Below, in pieces: positions 9,164 to 19,000 of a DNA stretch of 64,000 bases. Numbering within the stretch: the first letter of the stretch is position 1; the number at the start of each line of letters is the position of its first letter. The translations under genes and the position numbers were made by a program. The stretch spans positions 1 to 64,000 of the forward strand of contig OMTX01000052.1 of NCBI GenBank assembly GCA_900314085.1, written 5' to 3'. The notes beneath the pieces are model-generated. The model did no database searches and was not told the origin of the DNA. It saw nothing but the letters and a program-made list of their open reading frames with translations. The DNA is from an uncultured Lachnospiraceae bacterium. Lineage in GTDB: Bacteria; Bacillota; Clostridia; Lachnospirales; Lachnospiraceae.

Positions 9164-11425
9164 TTACCGCTTACTGCCCTTTGTTGCCCGACCGGACACT
9201 TTCAACCGGTGCAGAAGAACCTTGTGGTCTCCGACATCTGCCGTCATTTCGGTTTCCTCCGGAAGGATATAGACGTGCTTCAGCTCATCTCCCTTCGAAA
9301 GCTCCATGCTCTTGACGCCGACAGCAATTTTCTTCTTTTCCGGAATATCGGTCGCTGCGACGCGGAGGAAGTATTCCTTCTCCGACTCAAAGACAATAGA
9401 TGCCGCCGGATCAAATGCGCCAACGAAAAGAACCTTGTCCCCTTCAAGAAGCTTCGTAGCTGAAATCGTCCTCCGGCTGACATCAAACTCAGATCCATCC
9501 GTCACCTTGCAGGATCCCTTCTTCGTAACGAATAGAAGTTTCTCCGCATTCATTGCGGAAACCGGCTCGAGGAATACCGCCTCTTCCTTGGAGGAATCGA
9601 AGTTCGAGACATTGTCAATCGGTACGCCCTTGTCCCGGAGCTTGGCCACAGGAAGGTCTGCCACCTTCAAAAGGTGCATATTCCCCCGCTCAGTGAAGAC
9701 AGCAATGCGGTCATCCGACTGCACATGGAAGATGTAGCGGGCGTCCGCCTGCACAGCTTCAGTATTCCGTTCGTAGGTGGAAGAATCCAGCGTTTTCGCA
9801 TAGAAGAAACGGTCGATGACGGCGTAGACATCCGTGACCTCCACAGGCTTCTCAACAATCACTGCCTCATCGACATCTGTAATTTCCGTCTTCCGCTCGA
9901 CAGCAAATTCCTTTTTGATTTTTTTCAGGTTTCCGATGATGACACGGGCCATGGATGCCCGGTTGCCGAGAATATCCTTGTAGGAAGCGATATTGGCTAT
10001 CGTCTCGGCATAGTCTCTTCTAAGGGCATCGATTTCCAGCCCGATCAGACGGTAGAGACGCATGTCAAGAATGGCGTCTGCCTGCTTCTCTGTAAAGGAA
10101 AGCGTCTTTGCCTCCCTCTCCGATGCAGCGCTCTTGAACTGAATGCCTTCCGTAACTCCGTTTACCAGGCAGTCCTTCGCCTGCTGGCGGGTCTTCGAGC
10201 CCCGCAGAATCTCAATAATCAGGTCGATGCAGTCGCAGGCCCGGATCAGGCCTTCCTGAATCTCCCTCTTTTCCTCTTCCTTCTGAAGGAGTGTCTGATA
10301 CTTGCGGGTGCAGATTTCGTACTGGAACTCGACGGAATGACGGATGACGGGAACGAGACCAAGGGTTTCCGGCTTTCCGTCAGCCACCGCCAGCATATTG
10401 ACGCCGAAAGTGTCCTCCAGGCGCGTCTTTTTCATGATGAGGTTCTCGACTGCCTCGACATCGGCTCCCTTCTTCAGCTCGATGACAATACGGATGCCTT
10501 CTTTGGAAGACTGGTTCGAGATATCCGTGATGTCAGTCGTTTCCCGTGTTTCCACGAGTTTTGCCACATCATTTAAAAATTTTCCGATGCCTGCGCCAAT
10601 CATCGTGTAGGGAATTTCCGTTACGACAAGCAGAGGCTTCCCGTTCTTGGCCGTCTCTACTTTTGTTTTGCCGCGTAAACGAAGTTTCCCGACACCTGTC
10701 GAATAGATTTCTTCGAGTTCTTCCGCATTGCAGACGATACCGCCGGTCGGGAAATCCGGTCCCTTCACATACTGCATCATCTGCTTTGTATTGATGTCGG
10801 GATTTTTCATGTAGGCAATGCAGCCGTCTATGACTTCCGAGAGATTGTGGGGAGGAATGGATGTCGCCATACCGACAGCAATGCCCTCTGCCCCGTTTAC
10901 CAGCAGGTTCGGAATCTGTACCGGGAGTACGACAGGCTCTTTCTCTGTCTCGTCAAAATTCGGCATGAAGTCTACGACATCCTTGTCGAGGTCACCGAGG
11001 AAATACTCCTGGGTGATCTTCTGCAGGCGGGCCTCAGTGTACCGCATGGCCGCTGCCCCGTCGCCCTCGATGGAGCCGAAGTTTCCATGACCGTCCACAA
11101 GAGGAAGTCCCTTCTTGAAGTCCTGAGCCATGACAACAAGGGCCTCGTAAATAGAGGAATCCCCGTGGGGATGATATTTTCCCATGGTATCACCGACGAT
11201 ACGGGCGGACTTGCGGTAAGGCTTGTCCCAGCGGATGCCCAGCTCGTACATGTCATAGAGTGTCCGTCTCTGCACCGGCTTCAGACCGTCGCGCACGTCA
11301 GGAAGGGCCCGGGCAATGATGACGCTCATGGCGTAGTCAATATACGACTTTTTCATGAGCGAGGAGTATTCGGTTTCAATGATCTCGCCGGAGATTTCCG
11401 TCTCCGGAGCTTTCGTTTTCGGCAT
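9164..11425 (-). CDS. parC: DNA topoisomerase IV subunit A
   Basis: This is the DNA-cleaving subunit of topoisomerase IV, which decatenates daughter chromosomes. The 753-residue protein has the catalytic tyrosine in AAMRYTEARL (Tyr129). The quinolone region HPHGDSSIYE has Ser90 and Glu94 at the positions equivalent to GyrA Ser83 and Asp87, so it is of the sensitive type. It lacks a canonical GyrA box (QRRGGKG); only a degenerate KLRDKGV is seen. With the parE-parC order this favours ParC over GyrA. The start has a weak CAGGTAATCT site. It lies 107 bases after parE. A second gyrA-like gene elsewhere would be expected. Confidence 0.85.
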   Translation of the reverse strand: MPKTKAPETEISGEIIETEYSSLMKKSYIDYAMSVIIARALPDVRDGLKPVQRRTLYDMYELGIRWDKPYRKSARIVGDTMGKYHPHGDSSIYEALVVMAQDFKKGLPLVDGHGNFGSIEGDGAAAMRYTEARLQKITQEYFLGDLDKDVVDFMPNFDETEKEPVVLPVQIPNLLVNGAEGIAVGMATSIPPHNLSEVIDGCIAYMKNPDINTKQMMQYVKGPDFPTGGIVCNAEELEEIYSTGVGKLRLRGKTKVETAKNGKPLLVVTEIPYTMIGAGIGKFLNDVAKLVETRETTDITDISNQSSKEGIRIVIELKKGADVEAVENLIMKKTRLEDTFGVNMLAVADGKPETLGLVPVIRHSVEFQYEICTRKYQTLLQKEEEKREIQEGLIRACDCIDLIIEILRGSKTRQQAKDCLVNGVTEGIQFKSAASEREAKTLSFTEKQADAILDMRLYRLIGLEIDALRRDYAETIANIASYKDILGNRASMARVIIGNLKKIKKEFAVERKTEITDVDEAVIVEKPVEVTDVYAVIDRFFYAKTLDSSTYERNTEAVQADARYIFHVQSDDRIAVFTERGNMHLLKVADLPVAKLRDKGVPIDNVSNFDSSKEEAVFLEPVSAMNAEKLLFVTKKGSCKVTDGSEFDVSRRTISATKLLEGDKVLFVGAFDPAASIVFESEKEYFLRVAATDIPEKKKIAVGVKSMELSKGDELKHVYILPEETEMTADVGDHKVLLHRLKVSGRATKGSKR

Positions 11426-11532
11426 AGATTACCTGCTTGTCCCATCTCCCGGCAAATGTTCCGGGCGAATGATGTTTATGACTGCATTTTCCCGCCATGG
11501 CGGAAAATATTTTTCTGAAGCATTCGAAAAAA

Positions 11533-13452
11533 TTACACGTCGAGCGCTGCTTCAGCGGCGTTTTTGTATATGAAATCCTTGCGGGGAGTGACGTCGTTCC
11601 CCATCAGAAGCTCCGTGACGTCAGACGCCAGGCGGCCGTCCTCGATCTGCACGAGTTTCAGCTTCCGACGGGCCGGATCCAGCGTCGTCTCCCAAAGCTG
11701 TTCAGGATCCATTTCTCCAAGTCCTTTGTACCGCTGCAGAGTGAAAGCCCCCTTGTGCGTCTTCCGGTACTTGTCCAGGGCAGTGTCATCATAGAGGTAC
11801 TCTTCGTCCCCGCTCTTCGGAATGGCCTTGTAGAGGGGCGGCATGGCGATGTAAACATGTCCCTGATAGATGAGCTCCGGCATGAAGCGGTAAAATAAGG
11901 TAAGGAGCAGGGTGGAGATATGCGCTCCGTCGACGTCGGCATCCGCCATGATGATAATCTTGTCGTAGCGGAGCTTTGTGATATCGAAGTCATTGCCGTA
12001 GCCCTCGGAAAAACCACAGCCGAAGGCATTGATCATGGTCTTGATTTCTGCGTTCTGCAGAACCTTGTCCATGGAAGCCTTCTCGACATTCAGGATTTTT
12101 CCGCGGATAGGCAGAATTGCCTGATACATGCGGTCTCTGGCCGTCTTTGCCGATCCTCCTGCGGAATCACCCTCGACGATGAAGATTTCACACTTCTCCG
12201 CCTGCTTGGAAACACAGTTCGCCAGCTTCCCGTTCGAATCAAAGGAAAATTTCTGCTTTGTCAGCAGGTTTGCCTTGGCCTTCTCCTCGGACTTGCGGAT
12301 CTTCGCCGCCTTCTCGGCGCAGTCAATGATAGTCTTCAGTGTCTGCAGGTTCCTGTCGAAATAGAGAACTGCCTCTTCTGATGTAACCTTCGCGACCGCC
12401 TTGGCTGCGTCCTGGTTGTCGAGCTTTGTCTTCGTCTGGCCTTCGAAGCGGGGATCCGGATGCTTGATGGAAACCACTGCCGTCATCCCGTTCCGGACCT
12501 CTGTACCGTTGAAGTTCTGATCCTTGTCCTTCAGTGTTCCGAGTTCCCGGGCATAGGAATTGATGACCTGGGTGAAGGCAGTCTTGAAGCCCGTAATGTG
12601 GGCGCCGCCTTCCGCATTGTAAATATTGTTGCAGAAGCCGAGAACGTTCTCGTGAAATTCGTTGACGTATTGAAAAGCAATTTCTACCTGGATACCGTCG
12701 CTCTCGCCAGAAAGATAGACCACCTCGTGAAAGACCTCTGAAGACTTGTTCAAGTCCTTGACGAAGCCCCGGATTCCCTCCGGCTCATGATATGTCTCAA
12801 TATCGGGCTCTTCTCCCCGCAAATCCCTGTATTCTATCGTAAGGGCAGGATTGAGGTAGGCCGTCTCATGCAGACGGGACTTGATCTCGTCTTCCTTGAA
12901 CCGCGTCTTGTCAAAGATTTCCGGATCCGGCAGAAAGTTGACCTTCGTTCCTGTCTTTTTTGCCTTGCCGATAATCGGAAGCAGCCCCATATCGAGCTTC
13001 TGTACAGGGATGCCTCGCTCATAGCGGTCGTGGTAAATATTCCCATCCCGGCTGATTTCCACATCCAGATAGGTGGACAGCGCATTGACGACAGAGGAAC
13101 CTACGCCGTGCAGACCGCCGGAGGTCTTGTATACAGTGTCGTCGAACTTCCCGCCCGCATGCAGGGTTGTAAAAACAACCCGCTCTGCGGAGACGCCTTT
13201 TTCATGCATCTCCACAGGGATACCACGGCCGTTGTCCTCTACAGTGCAGGAACCGTCGGCTTCCAGGGTAACGGTGATGCGGTCGCAAAAGCCCGCCAGA
13301 TGCTCATCCACGGAATTGTCCACGATTTCGTAAACGAGGTGGTTCAGGCCCTTCTGGGTAACCGAGCCTATATACATGCCCGGCCGCTTGCGGACGGGAT
13401 CCAGCCCTTCAAGGACTGTGATTGATGATGCGTCGTACTTTTCTGCTGCCAA
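11533..13452 (-). CDS. parE: DNA topoisomerase IV subunit B
   Basis: This is the ATPase subunit partner of ParC, with 639 residues. It has the GHKL ATP site (EIVDNSVDEHLAG, DNGRGIPV, and the loop YKTSGGLHGVGSSVVNALS) and the TOPRIM motifs VEGDSAGGSAK and DADVDGAHI. The GHKL loop wording (FDDTVYKTSGG) is ParE-like rather than GyrB-like. The frame starts with TTG, preceded by CAGGTAGGTAG; the family N-terminus begins at just this point, so TTG is accepted. parC follows in the same direction. Confidence 0.85.
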   Translation of the reverse strand: MAAEKYDASSITVLEGLDPVRKRPGMYIGSVTQKGLNHLVYEIVDNSVDEHLAGFCDRITVTLEADGSCTVEDNGRGIPVEMHEKGVSAERVVFTTLHAGGKFDDTVYKTSGGLHGVGSSVVNALSTYLDVEISRDGNIYHDRYERGIPVQKLDMGLLPIIGKAKKTGTKVNFLPDPEIFDKTRFKEDEIKSRLHETAYLNPALTIEYRDLRGEEPDIETYHEPEGIRGFVKDLNKSSEVFHEVVYLSGESDGIQVEIAFQYVNEFHENVLGFCNNIYNAEGGAHITGFKTAFTQVINSYARELGTLKDKDQNFNGTEVRNGMTAVVSIKHPDPRFEGQTKTKLDNQDAAKAVAKVTSEEAVLYFDRNLQTLKTIIDCAEKAAKIRKSEEKAKANLLTKQKFSFDSNGKLANCVSKQAEKCEIFIVEGDSAGGSAKTARDRMYQAILPIRGKILNVEKASMDKVLQNAEIKTMINAFGCGFSEGYGNDFDITKLRYDKIIIMADADVDGAHISTLLLTLFYRFMPELIYQGHVYIAMPPLYKAIPKSGDEEYLYDDTALDKYRKTHKGAFTLQRYKGLGEMDPEQLWETTLDPARRKLKLVQIEDGRLASDVTELLMGNDVTPRKDFIYKNAAEAALDV

Positions 13453-13582
13453 AATCTACCTACCTGCTGCTATGCTGCTGTTCAAAATGCCGGGCTTTGC
13501 GGTACCAGGGCACTGGCTCCCGGGCAAATACCGAAAAACCATAGCCGGCTGTAAAAAAACGATCAAAGCGCTTCTGAAAAAC

Positions 13583-14794
13583 TTACAGTGATGTCCGAAC
13601 GATCTTCGGCCGATAGCCCTTTTCGTCAAGTGCCGAGAGAATCTGTTCCTTGTGATCCGTTCCAAATGCCTCCAGCGTGATGCGGAGCTCCACTGCAGCG
13701 TTCCGGTTTGTTGAAACGAACTGATTGTGTTCGAGCTTGATGACATTTCCCTGTACATCTGCAATGGTCCGGGCAACCGCAGCAAGCTCACCGGGCTTGT
13801 CCGGAAGAAGGACGGAAACAGTGAAGATCCGGTCGCGCATGATGAGGCCGTGCTGGACGACAGAAGACATCGTGATGATGTCCATATTTCCGCCGGAAAG
13901 GACGCAGGCAACATTCTTTCCCTTCTCCTTCAGATGGGAAGCGGCTGCAACGGAAAGGAGGCCGGAATTTTCCACGATCATCTTGTGATTTTCCACCATA
14001 TCAAGGAAAGCCACAATCAGCTCGTCGTCTTCCACCGTGATGATGTCGTCAATATTTTTCTGAATGTAAGGGAAAATGTGCTCGCCCGGTGTCTTCACGG
14101 CCGTCCCGTCCGCTATGGTATTGACCGTCGGGAGCGTCGTAACCTTTCCTGCCGCAAGAGAAACCTGCATGCAGGCTGCGCCAGCCGGCTCGACACCGTA
14201 GACCTTGATCTTCGGATTCAGAAGCTTTGCCAGGGTTGAAACACCGGTCGCCAGGCCGCCACCTCCAATCGGTACAAGAATAATATCGACGAGAGGAAGA
14301 TCCTTGAAGATTTCCATGGCAATCGTGCCCTGGCCGGTAGCGACTGCCGGATCGTCGAAAGGATGAATGAAGGTGTAGCCGTGCTCTTTTGCAAGTTCAA
14401 GAGCCTTGCCGGCGGCCTCGTCATAGACATCTCCGTAGAGAACGACATCTGCTCCGTAGGACTTCGTCCGGTTCACCTTGATGAGGGGCGTCGTCGTCGG
14501 CATGACGATGGTGGCCTTGACGCCGTACTTCTTCGCTGCAAAAGCCACTCCCTGGGCATGATTCCCGGCAGAGGCAGTAATGAGTCCCTTCTGCCTTTCT
14601 TCATCCGAAAGGGTGGAAATCTTGTAATATGCGCCGCGAACCTTGTAGGCGCCCGTCACCTGCATATTTTCAGGCTTCAGATAGACTTCATTTCCACTCA
14701 CCTCAGAAAAATAATCACTGTGGATGAGCTTCGTCTCCGTCGTCACTTCGGAAACAATCCGGTAGGCCTCGTCAAAATCCTTTTTTGTCAGCAT
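13583..14794 (-). CDS. ilvA: Threonine ammonia-lyase (threonine dehydratase)
   Basis: This PLP enzyme converts threonine to 2-oxobutyrate plus ammonia, feeding isoleucine synthesis or threonine catabolism. PLP-binding Lys51 is in GAYKVRGA, and the phosphate loop is PIGGGGLATG. A C-terminal ACT-type regulatory domain occupies about residues 320-403, so effector control is likely. I chose ATG 14794 (MLTKKDF, 403 residues), which has AAGGGAAGGA six bases upstream, over ATG 14821, which would sit almost on the transcription start. It is a single gene with its own promoter (14836-14864). It could equally be named tdcB; the sequence does not separate biosynthetic from catabolic use. Confidence 0.9.
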   Translation of the reverse strand: MLTKKDFDEAYRIVSEVTTETKLIHSDYFSEVSGNEVYLKPENMQVTGAYKVRGAYYKISTLSDEERQKGLITASAGNHAQGVAFAAKKYGVKATIVMPTTTPLIKVNRTKSYGADVVLYGDVYDEAAGKALELAKEHGYTFIHPFDDPAVATGQGTIAMEIFKDLPLVDIILVPIGGGGLATGVSTLAKLLNPKIKVYGVEPAGAACMQVSLAAGKVTTLPTVNTIADGTAVKTPGEHIFPYIQKNIDDIITVEDDELIVAFLDMVENHKMIVENSGLLSVAAASHLKEKGKNVACVLSGGNMDIITMSSVVQHGLIMRDRIFTVSVLLPDKPGELAAVARTIADVQGNVIKLEHNQFVSTNRNAAVELRITLEAFGTDHKEQILSALDEKGYRPKIVRTSL

Positions 14795-14829
14795 CGTCAT
14801 TCCTTCCCTTGCATCACTCATTTTTATTT

Positions 14830-14840
14830 ATGACTAATAT
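14830..14840 (+). repeat. ATGACTAATAT motif copy, ilvA promoter
   Basis: An exact copy of the recurrent 11-mer. In the reading direction of ilvA it is ATATTAGTCAT and contributes the -10 box and the start-site region. Confidence 0.8.
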
Positions 14841-14864
14841 AAAACTTCTGCTTGACTTTGTCAA
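14836..14864 (-). promoter_or_regulatory. ilvA promoter
   Basis: The minus strand has -35 TTGACA (14859-14864) and -10 TATATT (14836-14841) with a 17-base spacer. The palindrome CAAACGTTTG overlaps the upstream edge of the -35, and a second AAAC-ATAC-GTTT sequence lies just upstream. Either could be an operator. The -10 is part of an ATATTAGTCAT motif copy (14830-14840). Confidence 0.85.
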
Positions 14865-14924
14865 ACGTTTGTTCTATATTGTCTCCAGTAAAGCAAACAT
14901 ACGTTTCGCGGTACCTGGAAAATT

Positions 14925-16088
14925 TCATTCCTCTTCTGCGAAAAGCGCATCTACGAACTGATCCGCATCGAACCGCGCGAGATCCTCGACCTGCTCGCCG
15001 ACGCCGATGTATTTGACCGGGATGTGAAGTTCGTTTTCGACAGCGACACAGATTCCGCCCTTTGCCGTCCCGTCCATCTTTGTCATGACAAGCCCGGTGA
15101 TATTGGTGACTTCAGAGAACTCCTGCGCCTGAATGATGGCATTCTGCCCGGTCGTCGCATCGAGAACGAGCAGGGTTTCCCGGTAAGCCTCCGGGAATTC
15201 CCGGTCGATGACCGAATTCATCTTTGAAAGTTCGTTCATCAGATTTTTCTTGTTGTGCAGACGGCCGGCGGTATCGATCAGAAGGACATCCGCTTTCCTG
15301 GCCTTTGCCGCGGAAACCGCATCAAATACAACGGCAGAAGGATCGCTGCCCTCTGCCCCCTTGATGAGGTCTGCATTTGCCCGGCGGGCCCACTCTGTCA
15401 GCTGTTCGACTGCAGCAGCCCGGAAAGTATCGGCGGCGCAGATCAGAACTTTTTTGCCCCGCTTTCTGAGCTTCTGCGCCAGCTTCCCTACAGTAGTAGT
15501 TTTCCCGACGCCGTTCACGCCGACGACGAAGACGACGGACGTCCGATCGACATAGTCATAGGAGGACTCTGTCGTCTTCATCCGCTCCTTCATCGATTCC
15601 ATCAGGAGTTCCCGGCAGTCTGCCGGTTCCTTGATATGGCGTTCCTTCACCATGTTCCTGAGGTCGTCAAGGATGTCCTCCGTCGTACGGACGCCGATGT
15701 CCGAGGAAATCAGGACTTCCTCAAGCTCCTCATAGAATTCGTCATCAATCTCCGAAAAACCGGAAAATATGAAGGCCAGCTTTTCCTTCAGGGATTTTCT
15801 GGACTTGAAGAGACCACGGAAAAGGCGGGCCCAGAAGCCTTCGCTGCTGTCCTCCGCAGCCTCATCCCCCTCTGCTGCAGAGGTTCCTGCGTGGGCATCC
15901 GCTCCGGCTTCAGCTGCGGCTTTTTCCGCTGCCGCGGAAAGCGCTGCCTCTTCAGCTGCCTTCTTTTCAGCCTCTCTTTTTTCAACGGCGAGAAGCTCTT
16001 CCTGTGTCACCGACTGAGAAACACCCACGCCGGTCTTCTCATCCCGGATGATGACCTGGGGTACATAATCATAATCAAAAGCAGACAT
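14925..16088 (-). CDS. ftsY: Signal recognition particle receptor FtsY
   Basis: FtsY is the membrane-associated SRP-GTPase that receives ribosome-SRP complexes. The 387-residue protein has an acidic, Ala/Glu-rich A domain (1-85) and an NG domain. G1 is GVNGVGKTT at 190-198, G3 DTAGR at 272-276 and G4 TKMDG at 336-340. The start follows GAGGTAAGT. It lies 10 bases after smc and is the last gene of the yceD-rpmF-plsX-acpP-rnc-smc-ftsY series. Its partner Ffh is at 61.9-63.3 kb. Confidence 0.97.
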   Translation of the reverse strand: MSAFDYDYVPQVIIRDEKTGVGVSQSVTQEELLAVEKREAEKKAAEEAALSAAAEKAAAEAGADAHAGTSAAEGDEAAEDSSEGFWARLFRGLFKSRKSLKEKLAFIFSGFSEIDDEFYEELEEVLISSDIGVRTTEDILDDLRNMVKERHIKEPADCRELLMESMKERMKTTESSYDYVDRTSVVFVVGVNGVGKTTTVGKLAQKLRKRGKKVLICAADTFRAAAVEQLTEWARRANADLIKGAEGSDPSAVVFDAVSAAKARKADVLLIDTAGRLHNKKNLMNELSKMNSVIDREFPEAYRETLLVLDATTGQNAIIQAQEFSEVTNITGLVMTKMDGTAKGGICVAVENELHIPVKYIGVGEQVEDLARFDADQFVDALFAEEE

Positions 16089-16098
16089 ACTTACCTCG

Positions 16099-19000
16099 TC
16101 AATCCGTCAGGTCGTTTTCCACCAGGTTGACAGATACCTGTGTAGATACACCCTTTTCCTGCATAGTAATACCATAGAGCTGGTCTGCCGCCTTCATGGT
16201 GCCTCTCCGGTGGGTGATGATGATGAACTGGGTATTCTTTGTCAGTTTGTGCAGGTATTTGGCAAAGCGGTCGACATTCGCGTCATCCAGCGCCGCCTCG
16301 ATCTCATCGAGAAGGCAGAAAGGTGACGGTTTCAGGTTCTGAATGGCAAAAAGCAGGGCAATCGCAGTCAGGGACTTCTCCCCTCCGGAGAGCTGCATCA
16401 TATTCTGCAGCTTTTTGCCGGGCGGCGAGCAGGTGATGCGGATTCCGCTCTCGAGGACATCTTCCTCGTCCGTCAGGGAAAGGCTGGCCGTGCCGCCGCC
16501 GAAGAGCGTGCGGAAGACCTCCTTGAATTCCTTATTGATATCTGCAAAACCATCATTGAACCGCTGCTTCATCCCCTCCGTCAGGTCAGCAATGATGGTC
16601 TTCAGGGACTCTTCTGCCTCAATGAGATCATCATGCTGTCCCTTCAGAAATTCGTAGCGCTTCGAAACTTCCTTGTAGTCCTCAATGGCATTGACATTGA
16701 CATTGCCCATGCCGCGGATCTCGTTTTTGACGGAGGAAATCCGCCTGCCTGTAGCGCCGATATCTGCCATATCCGGATCCGCCAGGTCCTCTGCCTGATG
16801 AGGCGTGAGCTCATACTCATTCCACAGATAGTTCGTCTGGTAGTCTATCGCCTCATCGTTCTTTTCCATCCGGTCTGAAAGACGGTCGACCTCGCGCTCG
16901 AGGGAAGAAATCTTCTTCTGTACCTCTTCCTTCTGGTCGAAGAACTTCTTGAAGGAAGCAGATACCTCCTCCTTTTCTGCCTGCTTGTCCTGACGGGCGC
17001 TTTCAAGAGCCGTATCCGAACCATCTGCATGAGAAAGTGTCTCCTGAATGGAAGCGATATCCGCCCGCATCTTCTCAATCTCAGCCTGCTGGTCAGCGGA
17101 TTTCGTCCGGATCTCGGCTTCTGTCTTTTCAGCCTTTTTGATTTCCTCTTCGATCCGGGCCAGATTTTCAGCGGCAAAGCCCTGCTTTTCCCGGGCGGAA
17201 GCAGCCTCTACCTGGGCTTCCGAAAGCGCCCGCGTAGACGAAGTCTCCATATAGGTCTGCTCGTCAAGCGCATTCTTCAGGCTGTCCGTTTCAGCATTCA
17301 GTTCCTTTTCCCGTGTCTCTGATGCGGCAAGCTTTTCGTCGATGGCCTTCTGGGCTTCTTCAATTTCGGCAATCTTTGCGTCTGCAGCAGAAGTTTCGCC
17401 TTCTACGCTGCCAATGGCCTTGTCCTCTTCTTCCTTCCGGGCGAGAGCGGCATCATAGGAAACCTTCGCCGTGTTTTGCGCCAGGATGGCTTCCGACAGG
17501 GAAGCAGAATTCTCTGCGGCATCGTCAGCAGCAAGCGCTTTGGCCGTCTCGATGTCCTCTACCCGTGTCTCCGTCTCCCGGATTTCCTTCTCCAGGGAAT
17601 CGATTCGATTGCGGATTTCCTCCATCTGCCGGTTCTTGCCGAGCACATTGCTTTTGTTCTTGAAGGCACCGCCGGTCATGGAACCGCCGGGAGCCAGGAG
17701 CTCTCCTTCCAGCGTCACGATCCGCAGGCGGAAACTCTTCTTCCTCTGCAGGGCAATGGCATTGTCCAGCGTATCGCAGACCAGAAATCCGCCGAGCAGA
17801 TTCTCTGCCACTGTCCTGTACCTGCTATCCGTCTTTACGAGGTCCGAGCCCCGTCCAAGGACTCCCTTCTCCTTCAGGGCACCGTCATCCCCGATATCAT
17901 GGGGCTGGACGGATGACAAGGGCAGAAAGGTAGCCCTTCCCAGGTGGCGGTCTTTCAGGAAGCCGATCTGCCTCTTCGCCGTTTCTTCATCCTCTGTGAC
18001 AATATTCCGGATATTGCCGCCAAGGGCCGTTTCAATGGCCGTCTCATACTTTTTTTCTGCCGTCAGCAGGTCAGACACGGTTCCGATGATACCGGAATCG
18101 CGGTCTTTGTTTTCCATGACCTTCTGGACGGCATTGCCGAAGCCTTCGTATCGCTCGACCATATTTTCAAGAATTTCCAGATTGGACTGCAGGACGGAGA
18201 TATCCTTCCGCTTTTCGACAAGTCCTGCCTGGGCCTCCGCGAGCTTTTCATTCCAGGCTTTCGTCTGAACAGCGAAATCATCTGCCTTGGCCTTCATCGT
18301 GCGAAGCTTTTCGTCAGCCTTTTCACAGGCTGCCTTCAGGTCGGCAAGCTCCTTCGCCTGCTCCTCCTCATGCGTCTTCTTTTCGAGGAATTGCTTATTG
18401 AGTCCGGCCTTTCGAATGCGGATCTGTTCCAGGAGAGTCCTGTTCCTCTCCTTTTCCGACTTGATCTCTGCCCGTTCGGAAAGGAGGGAAAGAAGGGCGT
18501 TTTTATTATTCTCAATCTTTTCGTTCTTTTCCCGAATGCCGTCTTCAAGGGCGTTGTATTCCGTCTCTACCTGCTTCAGGCGCTCTTCCGTCTCGGAGAG
18601 ATACGTATCGAGCTCTTCCTTCTCCTTTGTCAGGCTGTCCTTTTCGGACAGACGTCCCTCCTTCTCTCCGGCCAGTTCCTTCAGGCGGTCGTCAAAGGAG
18701 CCTTCGTTCTTTTCCCCGGAGGAGATTCGCTCTGTCAGCAGGGCAATCTGCTGGTTCAGGCGGTTCCTGCTTTCGACGTTCTCGTCCTTCTGCCGGCGGA
18801 TTTCCTCGATTTCCTCATCCAGAGCAGCCAAACGGCCGGACAGAGCATCATAGGATTTCCGGATTTCTTCGTCTTCGGCATGAAGATCAGAGAGATCCTT
18901 TTCCGCATTCTTTTTGCTCTCGGAAAGGGTTTCGTTTTCCGCTTTTTTTGCCGCTGTCGCTGCCAGAAAATAATTGGCGTCGAGCTTCTTCAGCTCTTCT